Assembly: GCA_019638355.1 (NCBI GenBank)
Contig: JAHBTY010000001.1
Span: 1,178,001-1,242,000, forward strand
Direction of reading: 5' to 3'
Origin: Cyclobacteriaceae bacterium
Lineage (GTDB): Bacteria; Bacteroidota; Bacteroidia; Cytophagales; Cyclobacteriaceae
Length of the DNA: 64,000 nucleotides
In this document: positions 54,777-63,480 of the stretch, piece by piece
Numbering within the stretch: position 1 is the first letter of the stretch
How the letters are laid out: every line of letters starts with the position of its first letter
Notes under the pieces: model-generated
Told to the model about the DNA's origin: nothing
Database searches by the model: none
Seen by the model: only the letters and a program-made list of their open reading frames with translations
Translations under genes and position numbers: made by a program

Positions 54777-56496
54777 AAGTGCCCTTAAAAATGCCATTAT
54801 TTATACGCGCGTATCCAGCAAGGAACAAACAGAAAACATGAGTCTTGATGTTCAACGCAAGGGATGTGAAAATTTTGCCTTGAAGAATAAGCTAAGCATT
54901 AAAGATACCTTTGGTGGCACATACGAAAGTGCACAAACAGACGAACGCAATGAGTTCAAGCGCATGGTAACTTTTGCCAAGAGCTCAAAAGAAGGAATCT
55001 CATACATCATTGTATACAGTCTTGAAAGATTTAGTCGCACAGGCGAAAACGCAATCTGGTTATCGCGACAACTTAGAGAACTCGGGATAACTATTCTATC
55101 GGTAACACAACCCATTGATACCAGCAACCCTTCAGGTGTACTTCAACAAAACATCCTATTTCTGTTCAGTCAATACGACAACGACCTCAGACGTCAAAAG
55201 TGCGTTGACGGAATGCGTGAAAAACTGCTCAGGGGTGAATGGGTTGGTGTTGCTCCAAAAGGTTATTCTTACGATCATTCCAGCAATTCACGTGAACAAA
55301 AAATAGTTATCAATGCTGACGGCAAGTATGTAAAGAAAATTTTTGAACTCAAAGCGTTTGATAAGTTATCCAACACGCAGATATGTGAAGTCATAAACAA
55401 AATGGGTTTCAAAATTACTATGCAGCGTTTGTGTGAAATGCTGCGCAACCCGTTCTACTGCGGATTGATTTCTCATAACCTTCTCAACGGTCAGGTGGCG
55501 AAGGGGAAACATCCGGCCATTATTTCAGAAGAGATATTCCTACAGGCTAACGAGCTTATGAAAAAGAACGCAAAGAATTTTCATGGGTATAAACAGAACA
55601 AGACTGAGGATAATTTGCCTTTGAAACAATTTGTAGTTTGTGCTGAATGCAATACTCCCTTCACAGGGTATATTGTGAAGAGGAAAAACTTATGGTATTA
55701 CAAGTGTAACAGAATTGGTTGCAAGTGTAACAAGAGTGCCCGGCACCTACACCAAAAGTTTGAAGAAATCCTGGATCACTACTCTCTAAAAAAGCAGTAT
55801 GTCAATCCGATCATTGATGCAATTTCTGAATTGTACTTTAAACGTTCTTCCGAATCTATTGACGAATCAGTTGGGATCAAAACAAAGATTACCGAGGTAG
55901 AACAGAACCTGGCAACCATTGAAGAACGCTACGCATTGGGCAAGATTAATGACGACATTTTTGAACGCACTTCTTCAAAGTTCAAAGCTGAAAAGAAGGC
56001 ATTAGAGGATTCGTTAGACAACTCGTTTATAAATTTATCGAACCCATACAAAACCATCACTGAAGCTGTTGAAAAAGTGGCAAATCTTAAAGATTTGTGG
56101 GTTTTTCAGGATGCTTTAGAGAAGCAAAAATTCCAATTTCTATGCTTTCCGGGAGGGATTCAGTATGATCGGAAAATTGACCATTATCGAACCTTGAAAG
56201 TAAATCCAGCACTCGCGTTAATTGATTCAATATCAGGCAATTTTGACAAAGAAAAAGCGGATAAACCAAAAGCATTTCTTGATTTATCCGCTTCAGTAGT
56301 CCCGGCAGGAATCGAACCTGCATCTTCAGAATCGGAATCTGAAATACTATCCATTGTACTACGGAACCAAATACTAGCAACAAAGGTAACGGAAACATCG
56401 GCTTCCCAAAAACCTGATCAAGTGGAGCTGCAGGGAATCGAACCCTGGTCCAGAGAAGATGAACGTGTACGTTCTACATGCTTAGTTGCACTTTAA
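54730..56496 (+). CDS. Large serine recombinase (site-specific integrase)
   Basis: 588 residues from the ATG at 54730 (54682 and 54712 are alternatives). Domains: resolvase catalytic domain at the N-terminus (IIYTRVSSKEQTENMSLDVQ with the nucleophilic Ser, and YSLERFSRTGENAIWLSRQL), Recombinase domain (GYSYDHSS...RLCEMLRNPFYCGLI), zinc ribbon (CAECNTPF...YYKCNRIGCKC) and a C-terminal coiled coil. The last about 70 residues are antisense translations of tRNA-Arg and tmRNA (GIEPASSES and GIEPWSRE are the tell-tale strings), so the native end is probably near KAFLDLSAS. It likely mediates integration of the element. Confidence 0.9.
   Translation: MEHFQTFAKGKLKESKSALKNAIIYTRVSSKEQTENMSLDVQRKGCENFALKNKLSIKDTFGGTYESAQTDERNEFKRMVTFAKSSKEGISYIIVYSLERFSRTGENAIWLSRQLRELGITILSVTQPIDTSNPSGVLQQNILFLFSQYDNDLRRQKCVDGMREKLLRGEWVGVAPKGYSYDHSSNSREQKIVINADGKYVKKIFELKAFDKLSNTQICEVINKMGFKITMQRLCEMLRNPFYCGLISHNLLNGQVAKGKHPAIISEEIFLQANELMKKNAKNFHGYKQNKTEDNLPLKQFVVCAECNTPFTGYIVKRKNLWYYKCNRIGCKCNKSARHLHQKFEEILDHYSLKKQYVNPIIDAISELYFKRSSESIDESVGIKTKITEVEQNLATIEERYALGKINDDIFERTSSKFKAEKKALEDSLDNSFINLSNPYKTITEAVEKVANLKDLWVFQDALEKQKFQFLCFPGGIQYDRKIDHYRTLKVNPALALIDSISGNFDKEKADKPKAFLDLSASVVPAGIEPASSESESEILSIVLRNQILATKVTETSASQKPDQVELQGIEPWSREDERVRSTCLVAL
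56297..56368 (-). tRNA. tRNA-Arg (anticodon CCG)
   Basis: 72 nt on the minus strand. The acceptor arms GGTTCCG and CGGGACT pair fully, with two G-U pairs. The D-arm is GTAC/GTAT, the anticodon stem TCAGA/TCTGA holds loop TTCCGAT with CCG at 34-36, and the T-arm is GCAGG-TTCGATT-CCTGC. The discriminator is A and CCA is not encoded. It lies 54 nt downstream of the tmRNA gene on the same strand and entirely within the serine recombinase frame on the opposite strand. Confidence 0.92.
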
Positions 56497-56830
56497 TTGT
56501 CGGGAAGTACACGGCAGGCAACGGCCAAACACTTCCTTAGTTACTGTTGTCTTAACCTTGTTACGTAACCATAACAAAATCCAGTTTATGCTATCGACAC
56601 TGCTCCCGATAGCTATCGGGATCCGGCACCGCTAAACAGAGTACCGGGCAATGATGGCCTCCACCGATCTTATCAGCGGATAAGCAAACCTAAACTCAGT
56701 TTAGATTAAGCAGCCATGGCGTAGTTATTCTCGCCACTTAAATTGTTGGAACTATCTTTCAAGGCTCTCATTCCACGAGCCTGCATGCTGGCATACACCC
56801 CCACACATCCTGTCAAAACCGGTCAGCCCC
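56423..56830 (-). ncRNA. ssrA: tmRNA
   Basis: 408 nt on the minus strand, rescuing stalled ribosomes. The 5' end GGGGCTGACCGGTTTTGACA pairs through GGGGCTG with the 3' acceptor CAGCTCC; the T-arm GGGTTCGATTCCC is present and CCA is not encoded. The tag frame at 56707-56736 reads GENNYAMAA then TAA, one residue different from the common Bacteroidota tag GENNYALAA. A perfect 18-nt palindrome lies in the pseudoknot region. The last 74 nt overlap the serine recombinase frame on the other strand. Confidence 0.93.
56604..56621. repeat. 18-nt perfect palindrome within tmRNA
   Basis: TCCCGATAGCTATCGGGA is self-complementary. In the RNA it would form a tight hairpin within the pseudoknot domain downstream of the tag. 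From memory, sequences of this type are iterated in some Bacteroidota genomes; no second copy was seen in this window. Confidence 0.7.
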
Positions 56831-56846
56831 GATTTTAAAAAAGTAT

Positions 56847-56870
56847 GCAGTTGGCAGTAAGCAGTTGGCA
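56847..56870. repeat. Short direct repeat GCAGTTGGCA
   Basis: GCAGTTGGCA occurs at 56847-56856 and again at 56861-56870, 14 nt apart, just upstream of the tmRNA gene. The rest of the stretch to 57062 is GC-rich, with no gene recognised apart from a leader open in frame with the downstream lipoprotein. Confidence 0.6.
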
Positions 56871-57062
56871 ATTTTGGGCGGCTAAACCGGGCTTTCGGCA
56901 CTCGCCAGTCCGGCCCTCATGCCATTTCGGGCTCAAACAAACTGCCTCAATCCCTGCCGCATCACTATCAAAGAACGTAAATCGGGCTGCAAATGTAACG
57001 GAAAAATAGTTCTCCGAAGCGTTGCTATTTTAATACCTTTAAGCAACCTAACTCCAAACCCT

Positions 57063-57548
57063 ATGAAAAACCTAATTTACTTTCCAATGCTGCTGGTATT
57101 ACTGCAATGCGGTCCCAACCCCGTGCAGCAAGACCTGCTCAACTACATTAATGTAGAAATGCCTAAAGTAGCCACACTCGAAACCGAAGCCATTGAAGCT
57201 TATGCCAGCATCAGTGGCGAAAATTATCAGGGCGATTCGCTCATGTATTTTACCATCACCGAAACGGTAGTTCCGAAATACGAAGAATTTTATAGCATTC
57301 TAAAAAATATAAAACCAGCTACTGCCGAAGTGGCCAACCTGCATAAACAATACATTCAGGCAGCAGCTGATCAGTTGGAAGCATTCAAACTAATTCTGGA
57401 TGCCATCGAAAAACAAGATGCCACCATCATTACACAAGCCAACGATGATTTGGCCGAAGGCCGCGCCTTGTTAAAAATGTGGCGTACCAACCTGGACTCC
57501 GCCTGCGTAAAACACAATGTGGTGTTTACTAACAATGACGAAAAGTAA
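57063..57548 (+). CDS. Small lipoprotein, unknown function
   Basis: 161 residues from the ATG at 57063. The frame is open further back, but the signal peptide starts here: MKNLIYFPMLLVLLQCGPNP, with a lipobox-like VLLQC giving Cys at residue 16. The rest is helical (NLHKQYIQAAADQLEAFKLI, LAEGRALLKMWRTNLDSACV). No domain recognised. It converges with the glycosyltransferase gene. Confidence 0.75.
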   Translation: MKNLIYFPMLLVLLQCGPNPVQQDLLNYINVEMPKVATLETEAIEAYASISGENYQGDSLMYFTITETVVPKYEEFYSILKNIKPATAEVANLHKQYIQAAADQLEAFKLILDAIEKQDATIITQANDDLAEGRALLKMWRTNLDSACVKHNVVFTNNDEK

Positions 57549-57603
57549 AATTGAACGATTAAAGGTTTGAAAGCTTAAAGCCAGAAGCGAACAACTTAAG
57601 GTT

Positions 57604-58575
57604 TTAAGCTTTTTCTATTCCTACCCGGTCAATTACCAGGTACTTTTTGGTAGATACCGATTGCCGGGCCAACAACTCGGCAATAAAGCCGGTAAGAAAT
57701 AACTGCACGCCAATAACCAGTGCAACCAACGCCAGGAAAAAAATCGGTTGCTCGGTAACATCGCGCTTAAGCGGAATTTTTGAAATAAAAATGGAGTCGA
57801 TTTTATCGTACAGAATCTTAACCGTAAAACCGAAGCCTATCAGGAAAGAAACAATTCCCCAAGCGCCAAAAAAATGCATGGGTCGCTGCGCAAACCTGCC
57901 TATAAACGTTATCGAAAGTAAGTCGAGGAAGCCGCGTACAAAACGCTCCCAGCCAAACTTGCTATAACCGTATTTGCGTTCGCGGTGTTCAACTACTTTC
58001 TCGGTTATTTTAGTAAACCCTGCCCACTTGGCTATTACCGGAATGTAGCGGTGCATTTCGCCATACACCGAAATATTTTTTACTACGGCATGGTGATACG
58101 CTTTTAAACCACAATTAAAATCGTGCAGGTTAATACCTGAGATTTTACGCGTAACGAAATTAAAAAACTTAGACGGTATTGTTTTGGAAAGCGGATCGTG
58201 GCGCTTTTTCTTCCAGCCGCTTACCAAATGAAATCCATCTTGCTTAATCAACTTATACAAATCGGGTATTTCATCGGGGCTATCCTGCAAGTCGGCATCC
58301 ATGGTAATTACCACATCGCCTTGCGTAAGTTTAAAGGCTGTGTGCAGCGCGGCCGATTTACCAAAGTTGCGATTGAATTTTATGCCTTTAAAGGCTGGGT
58401 TGATTGCACCCATTTTTTGAATCTCTTCCCAGGTGTTATCCGTGCTGCCATCATCCACAAAAATAACTTCATAAGAAAAGCCGTGTGATTGCATCACACG
58501 GCTAATCCATTGACTTAGTTCTGGTATAGACTCCTGCTCGTCTTTAGCAGGGATAACTACCGAGATGTTTACCAT
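57604..58575 (-). CDS. Family 2 glycosyltransferase, DPM1/ArnC-like
   Basis: 323 residues. The GT2 domain shows ISVVIPAKDEQESIPELSQW, EVIFVDDGSTDNTWEEIQ, the DXD-like ITMDADLQDSPDEIP and the EMHRYIPVIAKWAGF acceptor region. Two C-terminal membrane helices (about 233-255 and 270-295) anchor it. Such enzymes transfer a sugar to a polyprenyl phosphate or other lipid. It is last in a minus-strand run with DUF4199 and dihydroorotase-like genes. Confidence 0.9.
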   Translation of the reverse strand: MVNISVVIPAKDEQESIPELSQWISRVMQSHGFSYEVIFVDDGSTDNTWEEIQKMGAINPAFKGIKFNRNFGKSAALHTAFKLTQGDVVITMDADLQDSPDEIPDLYKLIKQDGFHLVSGWKKKRHDPLSKTIPSKFFNFVTRKISGINLHDFNCGLKAYHHAVVKNISVYGEMHRYIPVIAKWAGFTKITEKVVEHRERKYGYSKFGWERFVRGFLDLLSITFIGRFAQRPMHFFGAWGIVSFLIGFGFTVKILYDKIDSIFISKIPLKRDVTEQPIFFLALVALVIGVQLFLTGFIAELLARQSVSTKKYLVIDRVGIEKA

Positions 58576-59099
58576 CAGAAGTTAGGCTCAGGGTTACTTT
58601 TTTGAGTGAATAAAGAAACTATCGCACCCATTATCGCACTCATTATTAATCCAACAAAAATAATTCCTACCCACATAAATATTCTTCCCATTTTCATTCC
58701 CATTTCAATGGCTTCTTCAGTTTGACCCTGATCTCTCATTTGTTCTTCGGCCTTTACCCAAATTTCATCGTAAACTGCCGGATCGATTACAAATAGATAA
58801 ACGAATAAAAAAATTGTACTAATGATGAAGGAAAAAAGTGTTGTTAAAAATCCGATACCAAATCCTTTACCATAACTCATAAAGCCATCGCCATTTTGTT
58901 TGTATTCGCGATGTGCCAGTACAATAATGATAACACCAATAACAAAACTCAACACACTCATTTTCCAGTCGCTCTCCATTGGGTTCGCTTGAAAACCAAT
59001 GATTCGGATTAAAGAAATAGCGATTGAAATTATACCTGCTATTGCACCGTACTTTAGCGATACTGACATTACTGATGGTTTCTCTATTTGTTCTTCCAT
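58575..59099 (-). CDS. DUF4199 family membrane protein
   Basis: 174 residues with four hydrophobic segments. SLKYGAIAGIISIAISLIRI near the start and EYKQNGDGFMSYGKGFGIGF in the middle are typical of DUF4199, a Bacteroidota membrane family of unknown function. Its stop shares a base with the glycosyltransferase start. A second DUF4199-like gene lies directly upstream. Confidence 0.85.
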   Translation of the reverse strand: MEEQIEKPSVMSVSLKYGAIAGIISIAISLIRIIGFQANPMESDWKMSVLSFVIGVIIIVLAHREYKQNGDGFMSYGKGFGIGFLTTLFSFIISTIFLFVYLFVIDPAVYDEIWVKAEEQMRDQGQTEEAIEMGMKMGRIFMWVGIIFVGLIMSAIMGAIVSLFTQKSNPEPNF

Positions 59100-59104
59100 A
59101 CGTT

Positions 59105-59641
59105 TTAGATTTTGGGTTGACGTCTTAAAATTACTGATATTATTAAGCTTACAAAAAAGCTGATCATCAGGCTTTTGATAAAATAGTCGAAAGCCAATGT
59201 ACCGCCATTAGTAGCCGGAAGGGCCGATAAATTACGCTCATAGGCATCTTTTCCTATTTGCTCAATTATAACAGGATCTAACGACCTCAATTGGGTAGTC
59301 ATCAAATTAATATAATCGCTAACAAAAGCTGGGTGCAATGCCGAAAAAATCCACACGAAAGCCATTACCAGTACGGCAAATACAAGCGTGAATAAGAAGG
59401 CACAAATCATAGCTTGCCCAAACGATAATAAACCTTGCTGATGGTCATCGCGCAATTCCTTTAAACTCATCACCACAAAAACACTCAGCATGATAATGCG
59501 AAAATCGAAGTAGATCGGAAACAGAAACGGATGGCGGCCCACATAGTATAACACCAGTAAAAATACAATACCCAACAAACCGGTCAGCAAGCCGTTGCGC
59601 ACGGCAATAAATACCAACCGCGGAACTTGTTTAAACATCAA
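59105..59641 (-). CDS. DUF4199-like membrane protein
   Basis: 178 residues, four hydrophobic segments. NGLLTGLLGIVFLLVLYYVG and LRDDHQQGLLSFGQAMICAF follow the same plan as the next gene's EYKQNGDGFMSYGKGFG. It overlaps the dihydroorotase-like gene by 11 nt. The function is unknown; the tandem pair beside dihydroorotase and glycosyltransferase looks like conserved core organisation. Confidence 0.8.
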   Translation of the reverse strand: MMFKQVPRLVFIAVRNGLLTGLLGIVFLLVLYYVGRHPFLFPIYFDFRIIMLSVFVVMSLKELRDDHQQGLLSFGQAMICAFLFTLVFAVLVMAFVWIFSALHPAFVSDYINLMTTQLRSLDPVIIEQIGKDAYERNLSALPATNGGTLAFDYFIKSLMISFFVSLIISVILRRQPKI

Positions 59642-60893
59642 TACTCTGCTTTGAATTATTAAACACCGCTACAGCCCGGCCTTTCAACGGCTGCCCCAGC
59701 CAGGGTGAGTTTTTAGATTTAGAAAAATTTTGATCCGAACTAAATGTCCACTCGCAATTGGGATCGAACAAGGTAAGATTGGCGCGGGTATCTACATCAA
59801 TAACCACCGGTTGCAGTTTTAATAACCTGCGCGGTGCATCGGTAATTTTTTCAATCAGGTCGGCTAATTCTACTTCTTCGGCCAGTGACGCAAGCTGCGA
59901 AGCAAATGTTTGCAGGTTAATCAAACCAAATTCTGATTGATCAAACTCCAGAAATTTACTCTCATCATCGTGGGGAGTGTGGTTGCTCACCAGTACATCG
60001 ATGGTTCCGTCTTTCAATCCCTTCAGCAATGCATCCTGATCGGCTTTTTCGCGCAACGGAGGATTGACTTTGTAGTTCGTATCAAAATCAACCAACAATG
60101 CATCGCTTAACAAGGGTTGGTAAGCGGCCACATCGCACGTAAGCTGCAATCCTTTTTTCTTTGCTGTGCGCACCAACTCAATCGACTTGGCTGTGGAGAG
60201 TTTACTTAAATGCAACCGGCCCCCGGCATACGTTAGCAACTCCAGGTTTTTACTGATGGCCACTTCTTCGGCTATGCGGGGCATTCCTTTTAAACCCAAC
60301 ATGGTGCTTTGCGCACCTTCATGCATTTGGCCGAATAAATTTAACCAGTTGTCTTCAGGGTGATCGATCAGTAAACCTTCAAACTTTTGCAAGTATTGCA
60401 GCGACTTTAAAAAAATGTCGGTGTGCCACACAGGCTTTAATCCATCCGTAAAGGCAACCGCACCGGCATGATGCAAATCAATCATTTCGGTAAGCTCTTC
60501 GCCTTTGCAATTTTTGGTTACGGCTGCGAGTGCGTGTATTTGCACCAACCGGTTATCGTTATTGGTGGTGAGGTAACTGATTTCGTTTTTGGTTTGTACG
60601 GCCGGCTGTGTGTTTGGTAACACCGCCACTTCTGTAAAACCTCCGGCTGCAGCTGCCTTGGCAAGCGATTGCAAATCTTCTCGTTGTTCGTGCCCCGGAT
60701 CGCCCACGCTTGCGCCTATATCTACCCAGCCAGGCGAAAGAATCATTCCGGTGGCATCTATTACTTTGTCGGCCGAATAATTCTTGTCGCCAATCTCGGC
60801 AATGCGCCCATTGATGAGCAACACATTGCGGGTTTTAAGATGAAAGGGCGAACCTTTGGAAACTATTCTGGCAGATTGGATCAGGATTTTCAT
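59631..60893 (-). CDS. Dihydroorotase-like protein lacking HxH metal motif
   Basis: 420 residues of the amidohydrolase superfamily, closest to dihydroorotase PyrC. ILSPGWVDIGASVGDPGHEQ occupies the site where active enzymes have D-x-H-x-H-x-R; both metal-binding histidines are replaced (DIGAS). Later family parts such as FTDGLKPVWHTDIFLKSLQY and VSNHTPHDDESKFLEF remain. It is therefore probably a non-catalytic PyrC' type that supports aspartate transcarbamoylase, or has a different activity. It overlaps the DUF4199-like gene. Confidence 0.85.
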   Translation of the reverse strand: MKILIQSARIVSKGSPFHLKTRNVLLINGRIAEIGDKNYSADKVIDATGMILSPGWVDIGASVGDPGHEQREDLQSLAKAAAAGGFTEVAVLPNTQPAVQTKNEISYLTTNNDNRLVQIHALAAVTKNCKGEELTEMIDLHHAGAVAFTDGLKPVWHTDIFLKSLQYLQKFEGLLIDHPEDNWLNLFGQMHEGAQSTMLGLKGMPRIAEEVAISKNLELLTYAGGRLHLSKLSTAKSIELVRTAKKKGLQLTCDVAAYQPLLSDALLVDFDTNYKVNPPLREKADQDALLKGLKDGTIDVLVSNHTPHDDESKFLEFDQSEFGLINLQTFASQLASLAEEVELADLIEKITDAPRRLLKLQPVVIDVDTRANLTLFDPNCEWTFSSDQNFSKSKNSPWLGQPLKGRAVAVFNNSKQSIDV

Positions 60894-60894
60894 A

Positions 60895-61227
60895 TTAACT
60901 GTTGAACATAGAATTAATTTGCTTAAGTACGATGCTCATCTTAGCAGGCAGCAAGCTACCTACTTTATAAACCACCATGGATTTCTCGATTGTAAAAATT
61001 CTATCTACCCGAATACAACTTTCTACCTGCAATACACCAACTTTAAAATCATTGCGGTTGAGATGAATTGAATAGTCGTCATTCCTCAACTTACTGGTGA
61101 TTTGACATAAAACTAAATCCGGTCCGGGTAAGCTAACCAGCACTAAAGCTGGTCTGCGTTTCAAAGAAGATAAATTTGAGAAAGGAAAAGGAATTACAAC
61201 AATATCACCCTTCACAAATTCTTCCAT
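60895..61227 (-). CDS. PemK/MazF-family toxin
   Basis: 110 residues. FVKGDIVVIPFPFSNLSSLK followed by RRPALVLVS is the PemK/MazF beta-barrel signature of mRNA interferases; ITSKLRNDDYSIHL holds the conserved Ser/Thr region. It overlaps the small upstream gene by 16 nt, as toxin-antitoxin pairs usually do, and ends 1 nt before the dihydroorotase-like gene. Confidence 0.88.
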   Translation of the reverse strand: MEEFVKGDIVVIPFPFSNLSSLKRRPALVLVSLPGPDLVLCQITSKLRNDDYSIHLNRNDFKVGVLQVESCIRVDRIFTIEKSMVVYKVGSLLPAKMSIVLKQINSMFNS

Positions 61228-61412
61228 GCTTCATCATCTTCGGGTGATTCCCAATCGCGGGATAGAACTTTTTCGGAGGCGAGATGGGTAAGGAGTTTAT
61301 CATTAGCATTACCCTCTTTTTGTTTCAGAAACATCAAAAAATCGTACAACTCTTTCAGAATGGCTTCTGGAGTTTTTTTGATTTCTTCCGTTAATATTTC
61401 ACGGGTTGACAT
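61212..61412 (-). CDS. Antitoxin partner of PemK/MazF toxin
   Basis: 66 residues, acidic C-terminus (DWESPEDDEAWKNL) and a short helical N-terminus (EEIKKTPEAILKELYDFLMF). This resembles DUF2281-like antitoxins. The call rests on gene order (first, overlapping the toxin) and size. Confidence 0.75.
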   Translation of the reverse strand: MSTREILTEEIKKTPEAILKELYDFLMFLKQKEGNANDKLLTHLASEKVLSRDWESPEDDEAWKNL

Positions 61413-61425
61413 TTCTGACTCAAAA

Positions 61426-63396
61426 TTACTTTAAAAACCTTATCAAAAGCACCTCCACCAGCAAAAACACCAGTGCAAGCACCAGCGCATACTTCCACAA
61501 AGGAATTCCCAAATATCTTGCTTTTATTTCGTTACTGAAAGCCTCGGGGCTATCGGCATCAAACACCGAAACCTGGCTGCTTCCAAAAGCGTTTTGAATT
61601 TCGGCTACGGTAAATGTTGTTAACTCCGATTCATTCTTTTCAAGGTTAAACGCAACCAGATCGAGCGTATCGCGCTGATGGATTACGCTGTAAAAACCGG
61701 GGCTCACTGCATAGCGCGGCAATTCCAGTAGTACTTTATTACTGGTCTTTCGCTGGGCTGGTACAATTTCCTGTTCGCCAATCATGCGCACCGGTTCCTC
61801 GCCTGCCAGACTATCGGCAGCTACTGAAACCAAACCGCTCGACAGATAGTGATAAGGTTTGCTGTCTTGCCGGTTGCCGGAGGCAGCCACGCGATACATA
61901 ACCGGCACAAACAAAGCATGGGTTGCAAAGTCTGTAGCCTCGGTTGTTAAACCGCTTGCCGCGATGTAGATGTTGGCAAGCTTCGATAAATAAGGTTGGC
62001 CATTCTGAAAACTTAAAATGGCAGAACGATCCATTCCCCAATCCCACACGGGTTGTGCCGTTGGCATTGCCACAGCTGCGGTTCTTTCTTCAAACACATT
62101 TTCGAAAAACGGATTTTTGAAATCCGGTTTATCCAATGGCATACGGGCCGCAGTTTCTGTTTTGGTAAGGGCAGGTAACGTGAGCACATTTTGGTATGAT
62201 CTTACATCGGGTTCGGTACCCGGAAACACCAACAACACACCCTGGTTATCGAGATACTGACGCAAGGCAGTGCCCAATGCCTGGTCAATGCTGTTAATGC
62301 CATTTAATACCAGCAGATTTGCATCCGCGAAAGCGCTGTAATCTACATTGGCGGTGGTATAACTTTTAAGATCGAACAATTGCTTGTTGCCATACACTTG
62401 CTCCACATGGGTAATGCCGGGTTGCGATTTAAGTTCAACCACCCGTAAACGACCCGCATAATTCAGTGTGAAGAAAAATTCATTATCGAAGCTTACCGGA
62501 AAATCGCTGAAGCTGAAAACTGCTTTGTTGTTGCCTTGCAGCCCGCCAGAAAGATCGAATGAAGTCTCTGCTGAACTATTGGGTTGGATGGTTACCGATG
62601 AAGTTGCCGCCTGCACACCATTAATCGCTAACCGCAATACCAACCCTTCAATTGCTTTAGAACCGCTGTTGCGTAAACGAACTTGAATGGAATTTTTTTC
62701 GCCCCCGATTATAAACGGATTGGTGAGATACACGGAATCGACATACACATTGGAGATGGCGTTGAATTCAACCGGCACCAGCCGGATATTCCAGGCCGAA
62801 TCTAAAACCAATGGTTCACCAAAAGTTGATTGTTGAAAATCTGAAATCCAGAAAACAGTATTGTTGGCATCGCCAATGCGTTTGATAATTTCATTAGCCG
62901 TGCGGGCAGTAGATGAAAACCGGATCTGCGAAAGCTGATCGAGAATTTCCGCTTTTGATTTGAATGAGTTGGAGAACGGTGCAAAATCGTTGGTGAGTAG
63001 TTTAAACCGGGTTTCGGCCGGAAACAGTTCTGCAATCTCGCGCACGTAGGCAATGGCGGCATCTAACCCGCGCGTTTTCTCCTGTACTGGGGCCGACATA
63101 CTGTACGAGTTATCGAGGTAGATTACCAAGCTGCGCTGCGAAGTAAGTTGTTCGCGGGCCGGCAAAAAGGGTTGGGCAAAAGCCAGCACCAGAAAAAGTA
63201 AAAACAACAACCGCGAAGCGAGGATGAGGTAGCGTTTCAGTTTGCGTTTTTGGGTGGTTTCCTGCTTTACTTGTTTGAGGAAGCGGGTATTCGAAAAAAA
63301 GATGCGGGTGGTGCGTCTGAAATTAAACAGGTGAATGATGATGGGTATGGCCAGCGCAGCAAGCGCCCAAAGAAACTGCGGATAGTTAAAACTCAT
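61426..63396 (-). CDS. BatA-domain VWA-like membrane protein
   Basis: 656 residues. The N-terminal aerotolerance/BatA domain has two membrane helices (about 7-25 and 53-75) and the typical PIIIHLFNFRRTTRIFFSNT start. A von Willebrand A-like domain begins SLVIYLDNSYSM (MIDAS D-x-S-x-S), followed by a long extracytoplasmic region and a C-terminal membrane helix (about 634-654). The function is unknown; such genes are core in Bacteroidota. Confidence 0.88.
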   Translation of the reverse strand: MSFNYPQFLWALAALAIPIIIHLFNFRRTTRIFFSNTRFLKQVKQETTQKRKLKRYLILASRLLFLLFLVLAFAQPFLPAREQLTSQRSLVIYLDNSYSMSAPVQEKTRGLDAAIAYVREIAELFPAETRFKLLTNDFAPFSNSFKSKAEILDQLSQIRFSSTARTANEIIKRIGDANNTVFWISDFQQSTFGEPLVLDSAWNIRLVPVEFNAISNVYVDSVYLTNPFIIGGEKNSIQVRLRNSGSKAIEGLVLRLAINGVQAATSSVTIQPNSSAETSFDLSGGLQGNNKAVFSFSDFPVSFDNEFFFTLNYAGRLRVVELKSQPGITHVEQVYGNKQLFDLKSYTTANVDYSAFADANLLVLNGINSIDQALGTALRQYLDNQGVLLVFPGTEPDVRSYQNVLTLPALTKTETAARMPLDKPDFKNPFFENVFEERTAAVAMPTAQPVWDWGMDRSAILSFQNGQPYLSKLANIYIAASGLTTEATDFATHALFVPVMYRVAASGNRQDSKPYHYLSSGLVSVAADSLAGEEPVRMIGEQEIVPAQRKTSNKVLLELPRYAVSPGFYSVIHQRDTLDLVAFNLEKNESELTTFTVAEIQNAFGSSQVSVFDADSPEAFSNEIKARYLGIPLWKYALVLALVFLLVEVLLIRFLK

Positions 63397-63480
63397 CAGC
63401 GTAAAAATAAGGAAACTGTGGGGTTATTAACGCAGGGTTGGATGGGGTGTTGTGGCTAATGTATGGGCGGTTTTTATAGA

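Noticed and set aside
56270-56496. C-terminal tail of the serine recombinase as a genuine domain
   Set aside because: GIEPASSES and GIEPWSRE are the standard result of translating tRNA/tmRNA T-arms on the wrong strand.
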